Source: Psychroserpens sp041224425
GTDB taxonomy: Bacteria > Bacteroidota > Bacteroidia > Flavobacteriales > Flavobacteriaceae
Reading direction: 5' to 3'
Assembly: GCF_041224425.1 (NCBI RefSeq)
Contig: NZ_JBGFGL010000077.1
Coordinates: 62,001-126,000 of the forward strand
DNA length: 64,000 nucleotides
Below the pieces are notes generated by a model. That model was given only the letters and a program-made list of their open reading frames with translations. It did not search any database and had not been told where the DNA came from. The number at the start of each line of letters is the position of its first letter. Within the stretch, counting starts at the first letter, position 1. The translations under genes and the position numbers were made by a program. Positions 36,118-45,190 of this stretch are shown in pieces.

Positions 36118-36202
36118 AATAATTGCTTAAGTATACAATCTATACTATTTATGGAAACATCCAAAGACTTTAATAGTATTTTAAGAGGTTTTGTATGAAT
36201 CC

Positions 36203-38590
36203 TTACTCTTTAATAAATCGTTTTACCTCTACAGAATCGGCATTGTAGATTTTTATGAAGTACATTCCTGTATCCAAAAATTTTAAATCCATTGCAGTTA
36301 TTGTTGCCTCAAGTTGTTGTTTATAGATGGTTTTTCCTGAAAGATCAAAGATGTCTATTTGGAAATCATTGCCAAGCGCATTGCTATCAATGTAAATTAT
36401 ATCCTGAACAGGATTCGGATAGATTTTAAAAGTATCTATGTTATTTTCAGCTAAGCTCAAAGTACAAGCTTCACCCCAATTAGGTTTGTATTCTTCCAAT
36501 AACGGACAAGCAAACGAAAATGCTCCAGGTTCGATAGGGAACTGCTCAACACACCAACCCGAAATATCCTGATTAAACGGACTGTTGGAAAACATCGCAT
36601 CCATTAATGTGACACTACTAACATCCCAATCACCAATAGGTTGATTGAACAGGCTTCCGCTGGCAAACATGCCTTCCATTCGGGTTACGTTACTGACATC
36701 CCAATCGTTTAAGGCTTGGTTGTACACAGAGCTTAAAAACATAGAACCCATGTGCGTCACATTGCTCACATCCCAATCATTGAGTGATTGGTCAAAACTT
36801 CCAGAACCTAGAAACATGTATTGCATGTCTATGACACTGCTCACATCCCAATTATTCAAAGGCTGATTAAAATCAGAGGCGTGTGAAAACATGGCTTCCA
36901 TCCAGATGACATTACTAACATCCCATGGGTTAAGTGGTTGATTGAAATCGGATGTGCCTCCAAACATGTCTGACATATCTACCACATTGGAAACGTCCCA
37001 CATACTAATATCCTGATTAAAATCGACTGCTCTATAAAACATAGAGCTCATATCATAAACATTGGAAACATTCCAATTGTTCAAAGGTTGGTTAAATCCA
37101 TAACAGACTTCAAACATATGTGACATATTATTAACGTTAGACACATCCCAGTTGTTGAGCGGCATATTGAATTCACTGTTGGGCCAGTTTATCGCACTTG
37201 CCATCCTGAACATGTGACTCATACTGGTTACACTTGAAACGTCCCACAGGCTAATATCCTGATTAAAATCTGCTGCGCGACTGAACATATAACTCATCGT
37301 TGTCACATTAGACACATCCCATCCGCCAATATCTTGATTAAAAACCCTTGCACATTCAAACATGTGACTCATATTCGTTACACTCGACACGTCCCAAGTT
37401 GTTATGTTTCCATTGAATGCGGAATAGGGAGGATCAACGTCAAAATCAACATAGAACAAGTAGGACATGTTTGTAACGTTTGCCACATTCCAATACTGAA
37501 GATCTTGATTGAAATCATATGCATTATAGAATAGGCCTTCCATAGTGCTTACATTAGACACATCCCAAGTGGAGATATCCTGATTGAAATTGGTTCGATT
37601 TTGAAATACATACGACAAATCCTGAATAGCAGTCGTACAGGTTAGTGCAATTTCGGGATCGTTGACATCATTTTCAATAAGCTCTAACAATTGCGAACGA
37701 CTTCTTTTAGTAAAGGTCATTTGTTGGCCATTAATCGTAACGGTTCCAGAATCACCAATATTGGCATTCACACATAAACAGGTCACACCATTGGCATCTA
37801 CTTCAAAAACAGGATTGACAAAGGTGCCATGCGAAAAAGGCCCTAAAACGGTACTTGTATTGGTTGCTGTGCAAGCCGTCCAAATATAGAAATCATACAT
37901 AGTATCGGCTTGTAAGTTATCGATGGTCCATTGATCAGCAGAAATATCACTAATGGTTTGTCCGCTACCCAATGTAAATCCTTGAACACCATATTCTATG
38001 GTATAAGAACTATCGTTATTTTGGGTATCGCTGGTGTCTGTCCATTGCATATCGATAGAGGAGGCCGTCACGTTTGAAAAGGAAATATTTTCTGGTGGCT
38101 CACAAGCTCTATACATTCTAAAAGAGGATAGGAATGGACCACCACAAGAGCCTTGCGGATCTTCGATATAATTAATGATAAATTCGTTATCATCATTTAA
38201 GTCATACGTTGTAGACTCTGCCACAGTTGTACCAGCAAAGAGTAGAGACGGACCAGAGCAAGTGAGGTTTGTATTGATATCTGTCATTTGAATGATACCA
38301 CAATCTAAATTCAATTCGACCGTCACCTCGTTAAAGACAAATAGGGGAAGTACTTGTATTTGAAAGGTTCGCGTATTTCCATTTGCAGACACCATATACG
38401 TGCCAGGCTCAAAATTATTCGTGCCATTTGAAGGTCCTGTGGTAGCGTTGTAATCTTCAATGACGTATTCACCAATCATAAAAGTTGCAGGCACATCACA
38501 ATTGACTTCGGGATTGGTTTGCGCTAATGTAATCGTTGCACATAAAATGAATGGAATTATAAAATTAAGTTTTGAGAATAGGCTTTGCAT
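36203..38590 (-). CDS. BspA-family (DUF285) repeat surface protein with T9SS type A sorting domain
   Basis: The 795-residue exported protein has a signal peptide (cut near residue 23, TLAQ) and an N-terminal domain (about 24-160). A fibronectin III-like domain follows (about 165-257; PPENISFSNVTASSIDMQW). Fourteen copies of a ~25-residue BspA/DUF285 unit (FNQDISxWDVSNVTxMxxMF) run from about 335 to 700. The C-terminal T9SS type A domain (about 722-795; IYPNPVQDIIYIDS, GMYFIKIY) carries the terminal KRFIKE. BspA-type repeats are found in surface adhesins of bacteria and some eukaryotes. The protein is predicted to be surface-exposed and adhesive or protein-binding. Confidence 0.9.
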   Translation of the reverse strand: MQSLFSKLNFIIPFILCATITLAQTNPEVNCDVPATFMIGEYVIEDYNATTGPSNGTNNFEPGTYMVSANGNTRTFQIQVLPLFVFNEVTVELNLDCGIIQMTDINTNLTCSGPSLLFAGTTVAESTTYDLNDDNEFIINYIEDPQGSCGGPFLSSFRMYRACEPPENISFSNVTASSIDMQWTDTSDTQNNDSSYTIEYGVQGFTLGSGQTISDISADQWTIDNLQADTMYDFYIWTACTATNTSTVLGPFSHGTFVNPVFEVDANGVTCLCVNANIGDSGTVTINGQQMTFTKRSRSQLLELIENDVNDPEIALTCTTAIQDLSYVFQNRTNFNQDISTWDVSNVSTMEGLFYNAYDFNQDLQYWNVANVTNMSYLFYVDFDVDPPYSAFNGNITTWDVSSVTNMSHMFECARVFNQDIGGWDVSNVTTMSYMFSRAADFNQDISLWDVSSVTSMSHMFRMASAINWPNSEFNMPLNNWDVSNVNNMSHMFEVCYGFNQPLNNWNVSNVYDMSSMFYRAVDFNQDISMWDVSNVVDMSDMFGGTSDFNQPLNPWDVSNVIWMEAMFSHASDFNQPLNNWDVSSVIDMQYMFLGSGSFDQSLNDWDVSNVTHMGSMFLSSVYNQALNDWDVSNVTRMEGMFASGSLFNQPIGDWDVSSVTLMDAMFSNSPFNQDISGWCVEQFPIEPGAFSFACPLLEEYKPNWGEACTLSLAENNIDTFKIYPNPVQDIIYIDSNALGNDFQIDIFDLSGKTIYKQQLEATITAMDLKFLDTGMYFIKIYNADSVEVKRFIKE

Positions 38591-38801
38591 TGAAAAGGCT
38601 TTGGTGGTAAAATTAGAATTTAATTGTGAAAGATAGGGTTTTTAAAAAACTATTATGCTATTGATACTAGAAGAAATGACCTTATATAATTTACAAATAA
38701 ACATCTCATTATCTATTGTTTAGAATTTACCCATTATTGGGTATGTTTTGACATAAGCCAAATTCATATCATTATTTATTGTATAAACAAACCGAAAAAT
38801 T

Positions 38802-39875
38802 ATGAAAAGATTTTGCTTATTTTTTTTGATTTCAAGTTCTCTGTTTTCACAGAACATAGACCAATCTGATTCTAATGTAAATAAGAATAAGATTGACGAA
38901 AATACTTTCAAATTAAATGCTTTTGAAATTAATTACGAAGACCTAAATACTTTTTCTGAAGAAGAGGAAGGAAAAAGACAGAATCTATTTTCTACTCCAA
39001 CAAATGGACCAAATCAATTTCATATTGATTTTGTTGGTACAGCAAATTTACAACAAAATATAAATGAAGCTAATGAAGATCTTCAAGGATCTGCTGGTTT
39101 GGGCGTTATTTTTGAACGATACTTTCTTAAGTGGACGAATGATGAAGATTCAGACTATCGTATACTTAAAGAGGGTTATGAAAATAGATTAGTTGAAAGT
39201 TTAGATATGGAGGCTTATATTAATGTTGCTTCTAGTATTGATTCACTAACTGCAGAAGTTGATTCAGGACAAGTAACCAATCAACGGTTATTTGGTTCTT
39301 ATCTTCTTAATCCTGTTAGTACAAAACAATCGATATTCATAAACACCAATGTTTTTTTTAACTATTATAAACCAGGCTGGTTCACAAAAATAGTTAGTGG
39401 TGCTAATGTAAGGGTAAATGCCTCAAACATGCTATGGAATATTAATGATGGCACAAATAATATAAGTAGATATGCTGGTGCTATAAGCTTTAGAGCTGGT
39501 ATATTTCATGAGTTTCTTCCAAACAATAAAATAAGAGATGAAAAAAACAAAAGGAAGTATAGCGTGAGACTTGGACTTCATTATAGTTCAAGACATATTA
39601 CAGGAGATATATCTTCAAAAAGTAATGATTTATTGCGCGAACAGATCTTAGGTACAAAAAACAAAAATTTTAGCGGATTTGAACCTTCATTTGGCTTTAG
39701 ATTAAATAATATAATTGCTGAGTTTACGATGCCGAGTATTAGAGGTTCTTCAAGAAGTGACATTGAAGGTTTAACAGACACCCAATTTATGTTTTCTATA
39801 CGTTTCGTGGGAGGTTTTAGTCTCGCTATTAATGGCAATGACTCTAATAATGACGAAGATGAAGATGATAATTAA
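38802..39875 (+). CDS. Exported protein of unknown function, probable outer-membrane barrel
   Basis: The 357-residue protein has a signal peptide (cut near residue 18, LFSQ). The mature N-terminal part is acidic (NIDQSDSNVNKNKIDENTF, FSEEEEGKRQN). From about 70 on, strands alternate with turns as in an outer-membrane barrel (GLGVIFERYF, IFINTNVFFNYYKPGWF, RYAGAISFRAGIFHEFLPNN, YSVRLGLHYSSRHITG) up to MFSIRFVGGFSLAING. The extreme C-terminus is an acidic tail (NDSNNDEDEDDN). No family recognised. The gene and its flanks are more AT-rich than neighbours, and repeats follow downstream, so it may have been acquired by transfer. Confidence 0.6.
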   Translation: MKRFCLFFLISSSLFSQNIDQSDSNVNKNKIDENTFKLNAFEINYEDLNTFSEEEEGKRQNLFSTPTNGPNQFHIDFVGTANLQQNINEANEDLQGSAGLGVIFERYFLKWTNDEDSDYRILKEGYENRLVESLDMEAYINVASSIDSLTAEVDSGQVTNQRLFGSYLLNPVSTKQSIFINTNVFFNYYKPGWFTKIVSGANVRVNASNMLWNINDGTNNISRYAGAISFRAGIFHEFLPNNKIRDEKNKRKYSVRLGLHYSSRHITGDISSKSNDLLREQILGTKNKNFSGFEPSFGFRLNNIIAEFTMPSIRGSSRSDIEGLTDTQFMFSIRFVGGFSLAINGNDSNNDEDEDDN

Positions 39876-39895
39876 CTAGCAATCATAATCCAGTT

Positions 39896-39968
39896 GTTAT
39901 AATGAAATCATAAGACAGTTTCATATTACGGTTTTTGTTTGAGATGCTGAAACAAGTTCAGCATGACG
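39896..39968. repeat. Dispersed-type repeat, copy 1
   Basis: About 73 bp repeated at 40022-40093, period 126 bp. The last 40 bp differ at only two positions (core AACAAGTTCAGCATGACG). Copy 1 contains a perfect 7-bp stem TGCTGAA / TTCAGCA, as in small mobile or REP-like elements of flavobacteria. Confidence 0.75.
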
Positions 39969-40021
39969 AATTTCATCAATGCTTGAGAATCCCGTATTAT
40001 AAAATTTCTGGAGGTTAGTCC

Positions 40022-40093
40022 GTTATAAAGAAATTATAAGACCTGTTTTTTAGCGGTTTTTGTTTGAGATAGTGAAACAAGTTCAGCATGACG
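40022..40093. repeat. Dispersed-type repeat, copy 2
   Basis: Second copy of the 39896-39968 element; the 40-bp 3' part is near-identical and the 5' part is diverged. Its internal stem is weakened by AG replacing GC. Confidence 0.75.
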
Positions 40094-40150
40094 TTTAGAT
40101 TATATGTGTGAGATATTTTGCTTTCTAAAATAAATTCATAATTGCTTGAC

Positions 40151-40200
40151 ATAATATTGATCGATATAATTCGCTTACACGAAGTTATATCTGATATTAT
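40151..40200. repeat. Long imperfect palindrome / hairpin
   Basis: Outer arms ATAATAT / ATATTAT and inner arms GATATAATTCG / CGAAGTTATATC (one bulge) around a 6-nt centre (CTTACA). Arms of ~11 bp around 6 bp resemble the geometry of tyrosine-recombinase sites, but no recombinase is nearby. Confidence 0.6.
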
Positions 40201-40204
40201 ATCA

Positions 40205-40226
40205 AATAGCTCAATTCTGAGCTATT
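40205..40226. repeat. Perfect inverted repeat AATAGCTCA / TGAGCTATT
   Basis: Nine-bp arms around a 4-nt loop, with no T run, so not a terminator; 5 bp after the preceding hairpin. Confidence 0.7.
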
Positions 40227-40439
40227 ACGCAATTATTGTATTTGTTCTATAATTTATATTATGTAAAATAGAAATATTTGTTTCTCAGAGCCCATTCCCT
40301 CATTATTAAAAGCTTTAATCTAAAACATCAGAATAACAGCCTGTGCATTTCATCGAAAAATAAAAGAATAACTTTCATTTTAAAAATCAAATCCTAAATT
40401 TGAGATACCCAAATTACCAACTATTAAACCTAACCTACA

Positions 40440-41063
40440 ATGAAACCTACCACCAATTCACGTTCCGTTTCGAAGAAATCCCGTTTGCAATTACTGCATC
40501 AGTATTATGTATATACTGGCTTTTACAGTTTTATATGGAATGCTGTCAAAAAAGTTCTTCCGTACGTTGTCGTTTGTGTTCTAGCCATAGTTACAATCAA
40601 CCAGTTTTTTGATATCAATGCGGCTTTAGTACGTCTTACAGCGATTTTACCTGTATATGGTGTCTTGGGTTTCTTCTTTTTGTCTGAAACCATTTTTGGA
40701 CTTGTACCTCCTGAAATGTTTATTGCCTGGTCTGGAAAATTATCATCGCCTTGGATGTTTTTGAGCATTCTAGCCGTTTTATCCTATGCTGGTGGTTTGA
40801 TGTCTTATTGGTTAGGCCAATTATGCACAAAGATTCCTGCCATGCATCGTTATATGGAAGTTAAAATGAAGAAACAGCTTCAAAATTCAAAAAAATGGGG
40901 CGGATTTCTAATTGTCGTCGGTGCTTTACTCCCTTTGCCTTTTGCCGTGTCTTGTATGACAGCTGGTGTTATTAAATATCCGTTCAGTCGTGTGATGTAT
41001 TACGGTTCCCTAAGAGTGTTGCGTATTTTTGGTTACGGCATCGTGATTTTTAACGTGATTTAA
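40440..41063 (+). CDS. VTT (SNARE-associated Golgi/DedA-like) membrane protein
   Basis: The 207-residue integral membrane protein has an N-terminal basic segment, a first helix (about 38-58, VLPYVVVCVLAIVTI), a second region VYGVLGFFFLSETIFGLVPPEMFIAW, then LSILAVLSYAGGLMSYWLG and two C-terminal segments. The loop GLVPPEMFIAW and the later GALLPLPFAVSCMTAGV are typical of VTT/DedA proteins, which scramble or move lipids and contribute to membrane homeostasis. The positive charges of the LRVLRIFGYG end point inwards. Its stop overlaps the convergent cyclase stop by 4 bp (TTAA). Confidence 0.78.
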   Translation: MKPTTNSRSVSKKSRLQLLHQYYVYTGFYSFIWNAVKKVLPYVVVCVLAIVTINQFFDINAALVRLTAILPVYGVLGFFFLSETIFGLVPPEMFIAWSGKLSSPWMFLSILAVLSYAGGLMSYWLGQLCTKIPAMHRYMEVKMKKQLQNSKKWGGFLIVVGALLPLPFAVSCMTAGVIKYPFSRVMYYGSLRVLRIFGYGIVIFNVI

Positions 41064-42847
41064 TCTTTTACAAAATACATTTTTAATTGTCCACGATTCT
41101 TAACCTCTAATTCGCCACGATACTCACATTCAAAGTCATCTTTGATCAGTTGATATGTGCTTTCTGAAATATTGATGCGTCCTGGTTCCGAATTGGTTTC
41201 CATGCGTGAGGCTACATTTACGGTATCACCCCAAATGTCATAGGCAAACTTTTTAGTGCCTACGACTCCTGCCACTACAGATCCTGTATTGATACCAATA
41301 CGAATATCGAACGCAGCGGTTGTATCCTCGTCATGTTGCACCTGTTTTACAAAAGCAATCATTTCTCTAGCAGCCAAGATCATTTTATGGGCTTGATTGG
41401 TATCGTCTAAACTTAAACCACCTGCTGCCATATACGCATCTCCAATGGTTTTTATTTTCTCTAACCCGTATTTTTCCATGATGAGATCAAACTTGGAAAA
41501 GTAATGGTCTATGGTTTCTACCAATTGCTCTGGCAATAAATTCTCGGCATAACTCGTAAAACCTTTAAAATCTGAGAACAATACCGTGACTTTCGGATAT
41601 TTTTTGGCTTTGACCTTACCTTTATCTTTTAATTCTTGAGCGGTTTCTTCGGGTAAAATATTCAATAGTAATTTGTCGGAACGCTGCTTCTCCTCTGCAA
41701 TAGCCTTGTGTGCTGTTTTTATGATTTTATTGGTTTTGAACAAACTAAATGCCAAAAGTGCTATTAGTAATGAGACACCTACTGTGGACCACAGAATGAT
41801 GCGCTGCGTTTTTCGTTTTTCTCGTTCAAGTTCAGCTTCTTTCTCCGCTTTACTTGTAAGCGCATTACTTATTTTTTGAACACCTTGAATGTTTCTTACA
41901 CTATCTCTATAAATGATATGGGTTTGATAATACTGAAAAGCTTTGTCATAATTACCGGAAGCTTCGTGAAGTTGGGATAATTTCAGATTGGCATCACTGA
42001 TTTGCTCTTTGAGTCCATAAACTTCAGCCAATTCAAGACTTCTTTCGGCATATTTGAAGGCGAGTTCAAAATTGCCCTTTTCAGCATAAATATCAGCCAA
42101 ATATGTTAAATATACAGACATTGGGTAAAAGTCTTTCAACTCTTCCAAGATATGCATTGCCTTGTTGATGTCATCTTCAGCTAGCTCATCCTTACCTTGT
42201 TCGGCGTGAACAATGCCTATATTTCCATAATTATACGCCAATCCGAGTTTATGATTCAAGCCTTCATAAAGTTCACTCGATTCCTCGAAATGCTCTAAGG
42301 CTTTGTCATAGTTTTTGGTCGTGATTAGCCAATCGCCACAATTAAGCAATGCAATCGCTAAATTTAAATTGTCCTTTTCTTTTCTTAGTAATGCTATCCC
42401 CTTTTCATAATACCTCCCAGCACTTTCATGGTTTTCCATCACAGCATAGGTATCTGCTATGGCAATTTGCAAAAAACTGATAGAACGCTTGTCTTTTGCT
42501 TTTTCTGCATAGTCTAAACTTTTTAAAAAAGCTTCAATAGCTTCGGAGTTATATCCTTTGGAAAGCATGGCATTGCCTCTTGCTAGATGTCCATAGGTAT
42601 ATGCTTGAGAAACAATACTTTTCTTATCAAAGCTTTCCGCCTTATCAATTAAAATATCAGCATAAACTAAAATAGAATCTGGGTTGGTTTCATTTTCAGT
42701 TATTAAGGTCAGAATTTTAGACTCTGATATATCATAAGCCCCTTCCCTATATTGTTGTTTCAGACTATCTGCCCTATCCTGATCTTGGGCAGACATTAGA
42801 AAACAAAAGAAAAGAAAAATAGAAAGTACTTTAAAATGTTGATGCAT
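41060..42847 (-). CDS. TPR-containing membrane class III adenylate cyclase
   Basis: The 595-residue protein has a signal peptide (to about 20), TPR repeats in the periplasm (about 80-315) and a membrane helix (about 350-371). A linker LLLNILPE and a class III cyclase domain (about 415-595) face the cytoplasm. Metal ligands are Asp426 (FSDF) and Asp470 (KTIGD); adenine-specifying residues Lys466 and Asp537 (YDIWGD) are present, as are transition-state Asn544 and Arg548. It should therefore make cAMP, probably in response to partner binding by the periplasmic TPRs. The upstream six-repeat protein gene ends 7 bp before it, so they form one operon. No cAMP receptor is seen in the window. Confidence 0.92.
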   Translation of the reverse strand: MHQHFKVLSIFLFFCFLMSAQDQDRADSLKQQYREGAYDISESKILTLITENETNPDSILVYADILIDKAESFDKKSIVSQAYTYGHLARGNAMLSKGYNSEAIEAFLKSLDYAEKAKDKRSISFLQIAIADTYAVMENHESAGRYYEKGIALLRKEKDNLNLAIALLNCGDWLITTKNYDKALEHFEESSELYEGLNHKLGLAYNYGNIGIVHAEQGKDELAEDDINKAMHILEELKDFYPMSVYLTYLADIYAEKGNFELAFKYAERSLELAEVYGLKEQISDANLKLSQLHEASGNYDKAFQYYQTHIIYRDSVRNIQGVQKISNALTSKAEKEAELEREKRKTQRIILWSTVGVSLLIALLAFSLFKTNKIIKTAHKAIAEEKQRSDKLLLNILPEETAQELKDKGKVKAKKYPKVTVLFSDFKGFTSYAENLLPEQLVETIDHYFSKFDLIMEKYGLEKIKTIGDAYMAAGGLSLDDTNQAHKMILAAREMIAFVKQVQHDEDTTAAFDIRIGINTGSVVAGVVGTKKFAYDIWGDTVNVASRMETNSEPGRINISESTYQLIKDDFECEYRGELEVKNRGQLKMYFVKD

Positions 42848-42854
42848 TAAAGAT

Positions 42855-44000
42855 TTAATAAGGATTTATAGAACCATCACCTTTTACCTTCATTCTAGGA
42901 TCGATGGTATAACTATTTGGATTAAATGGAATGTCTTTAACATCATGCCAAATATTTTTACTGTAATTACTCATGTATTTGATGTTTTCTTTTGAATACA
43001 CAATGCATCCGAGGGCATTATTGCCAGAAATACCTTCAATGATAAAAGGTGCTGGTCCAACGGGATGCCATTTATTGTCAATGTAGTTATTCATGTAAGA
43101 AATTTGTGTTCCTGAATAAATAATCGGTCCAGTAGGATTCTGTCCTGAAATACCTTCAATGTCAAATGGTGCAGGTTCAACCTCAGTCCAATTATTTTTG
43201 TTATAATCTGAAATAACCACAACTCTGTTTCCAGCATATCCTATGATTCCATTTCTATTATCGCCCGTAATACCATCAAGTTCAAATGGTGCCGCTCCGA
43301 TTTCATGCCATTTGTTTTCAGCGTAACTATTCATATAGGCAACTCGCTTGCCATTGAAAATAACGGGTCCACTAAGGTTGTCTCCTGCAATACCTTGAAT
43401 AACAAAAGGAGCCATAGCAACAGTAGCCCATTCAGCTGTTTGGTTATAATTCATATGTACTACAGTTTGACCTCTATACGCAATAACGCCATAGTTGTTT
43501 TCACCACAAATACCCTCTACATCAATTGGTGCAGACTTAATTTCATTCCAGGAATTAACATTATAATTATTCATATAGGCTATCTGTCTTCCTACAAAAG
43601 TAATGGGTCCCTTTTGATTATTTCCAGCAATACCTCGAAATCCAGATAAGCCAATGGTGATACTGTAAGGTTCAGAATCACCAATTTTGATAGAATCATC
43701 ATTTTTTACATGTGCTGAATAAGTATTGGATAGTATTCCTCGCTTTGGGTGTTCAATCAAATCAAAACCAAATTCTTTTTTAATATTTTGAATGACTATA
43801 GGTGAACTTCCGTTTTTAGCTTTAACCAACCAACTGATGTTTTGGTTTTTAAAAATGCTGGTCACATAACTTTCTGGATCTCCTGGAATTTCAGAAGGAT
43901 CTCCTACATTATCTGTAAATACTACAGCAGAATTTTTTTTGGATTCAGAAATATTATCTGTATCCACGGTTAGGGTTACAATAGCGTCTTGTGCACTCAT
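42855..44000 (-). CDS. Protein with six 40-residue beta-propeller-like repeats
   Basis: The 381-residue protein has no signal peptide or membrane helix. Residues 1-122 form a distinct N-terminal domain (SAQDAIVTLTVDTDNI, NISWLVKAKNG, EPYSITIGLSG), unassigned. Residues 123-362 are exactly six 40-residue repeats, pattern GIxGxNxxGxIxYxGxxVxYMNxYxxNxWxxVxxAPFxIx, then a 19-residue tail. Each unit would give about four beta strands, as in a propeller blade; six blades would close a ring. No family is recognised. It is the first gene of an operon with the membrane adenylate cyclase (7-bp gap), so it may regulate or be regulated by it. Since it appears cytoplasmic, contact would be with the cyclase domain. 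Confidence 0.75.
   Translation of the reverse strand: MSAQDAIVTLTVDTDNISESKKNSAVVFTDNVGDPSEIPGDPESYVTSIFKNQNISWLVKAKNGSSPIVIQNIKKEFGFDLIEHPKRGILSNTYSAHVKNDDSIKIGDSEPYSITIGLSGFRGIAGNNQKGPITFVGRQIAYMNNYNVNSWNEIKSAPIDVEGICGENNYGVIAYRGQTVVHMNYNQTAEWATVAMAPFVIQGIAGDNLSGPVIFNGKRVAYMNSYAENKWHEIGAAPFELDGITGDNRNGIIGYAGNRVVVISDYNKNNWTEVEPAPFDIEGISGQNPTGPIIYSGTQISYMNNYIDNKWHPVGPAPFIIEGISGNNALGCIVYSKENIKYMSNYSKNIWHDVKDIPFNPNSYTIDPRMKVKGDGSINPY
42915..43634 (-). repeat. Six tandem 120-bp repeats encoding 40-residue units
   Basis: Six in-frame units of exactly 120 bp. Protein-level identity between units is moderate (conserved G, N, Y, W and PF positions), so duplication is old. Confidence 0.85.
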
Positions 44001-44325
44001 GATTTTATGTTTAGTTGGTTAATAGCAAACTCAAAACATAAGAACGGAAATCTGCAAGCAGTTTTGAGTAAAGTAGTGTCTCAAAACTAGGCTTTAGTAA
44101 ATGTGGGATGACCAAAACAAGAAAGCGTTCTGTACAAGTGAGGTAATATAAAGCTACATCTTATTATTGTAATATGCAAATTAACCCAGCGTCGGTAAGA
44201 TAGCATATGGGAATGTGCAAAAAAAGAAATATCAACAATTTGCCGTTAATAACTTAAACATTCCTTTAACATCTATAAGGTGTTTTGCTCACGTATATAT
44301 GTCATAACCAAAACCTAAAAAACAT
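44001..44325. other. 325-bp divergent promoter region with CTCAAAAC repeats
   Basis: No gene is visible. ACTCAAAAC (44029-44037) is mirrored by GTTTTGAGT (44061-44069), and CTCAAAAC recurs at 44080-44087. All lie 29-87 bp upstream of the six-repeat/cyclase operon start, so they could be operator half-sites. The right half must hold the promoter of the OmpA-family gene. Confidence 0.4.
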
Positions 44326-45156
44326 ATGATTAAACGAATCTCACTGATTGTTGTATCTGCATTATTATTGACTGCTTGTGTTTCAAAAAAGAAATACATG
44401 GCGTTAGAACAAGATAATGGAGAGTTAAAAAGTGAATTGAACAAAACCAAAGTCGAGAAAGAAGAACTCGAGGCTAAATTTGCCGCTATCCAGCAACGTG
44501 TTGACCAATACAATGCTAAAATCAACTCGCTTACCGAAGACAATAACACCAAACTTGTGCAAACCGATGGTGTTGTGATTTCTGAAAAACAAAAGGAAAT
44601 GATGCGTGAAACACTTAAAAGTGTACCTCCTGCGTATTTAGCAACTGCCAAAACCTTAAAAGATAGTATGAACTTGGCGCTTCAATTTAATTTGAAGAAA
44701 TCAATGGATAACATTGAAGAAGATGAAGATATCAATGTCAATATAGAGGAAACCGTAGTCATGATCTCTATTTCCGATAAGATGTTATTCGACTTCGGAA
44801 GCTATAGAGTAAGTGATAAGGCAAGTGCTATCCTTCAGAAAATTGCTGATGTGGTCAATTCTGAAGAAAGCCTAGATATTATGGTGGAAGGCCATACCGA
44901 TAATAAAACAATGAAGCCTTCCGCAGCTGTAAAAGACAACTGGGATTTAAGTGTACTTCGTGCGACTTCTGTTGTTAAAAAATTACAAGAAGACCACGGC
45001 GTTGCTCCAGAAAAATTAATAGCTGCTGGACGTAGCTTTTATCAGCCATTAGCAGACAATGACACTAAAGAAAATCGTGCTAAAAATCGTAGAACACGAA
45101 TCGTGATTTTACCAAATATTGACAAGTTTTTTGCTATGATGGCATCAAATGAGTAA
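44326..45156 (+). CDS. OmpA-family lipoprotein
   Basis: The 276-residue protein has a lipoprotein signal peptide (LLLTAC, Cys near residue 18), a coiled coil (about 25-75; LKSELNKTKVEKEELEAKFAAIQQRVDQYNAK) and a C-terminal OmpA domain (about 140-270). The latter shows FDFGSYRVSDKASAILQKIADVV, IMVEGHTDNK and ENRAKNRRTRIVILP. The conserved Asp and Arg for diaminopimelate are present (GHTDN, NRRTRI), so it can tether the outer membrane to peptidoglycan. Monocistronic, with a terminator downstream. Confidence 0.93.
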   Translation: MIKRISLIVVSALLLTACVSKKKYMALEQDNGELKSELNKTKVEKEELEAKFAAIQQRVDQYNAKINSLTEDNNTKLVQTDGVVISEKQKEMMRETLKSVPPAYLATAKTLKDSMNLALQFNLKKSMDNIEEDEDINVNIEETVVMISISDKMLFDFGSYRVSDKASAILQKIADVVNSEESLDIMVEGHTDNKTMKPSAAVKDNWDLSVLRATSVVKKLQEDHGVAPEKLIAAGRSFYQPLADNDTKENRAKNRRTRIVILPNIDKFFAMMASNE

Positions 45157-45190
45157 AACTTAGCCTTACATTATGGTTAATTAATCCATG

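Larger units (their letters stand above)
39876..40439. other. 564-bp intergenic island with repeats and hairpins
   Basis: No gene is supported. It contains two ~73-bp direct repeats (39896-39968, 40022-40093), a long imperfect hairpin (40151-40200) and a perfect 9-bp inverted repeat (40205-40226); see the separate entries. The rest is AT-rich and may include the promoter of the VTT gene at 40440. Confidence 0.6.

Noticed and set aside
40163..40191. Resemblance of CGAAGTTAT and ATAATTCG arms to loxP
   Set aside because: Spacer is 6 bp rather than 8, the left arm lacks a base, and no recombinase gene is near; the match is likely chance. Kept only as a hairpin.
44289..44651. 120-residue minus-strand frame over the OmpA-family gene
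   Set aside because: Antisense to a clear lipoprotein/OmpA gene; hydrophobic composition is a by-product of the opposite strand.
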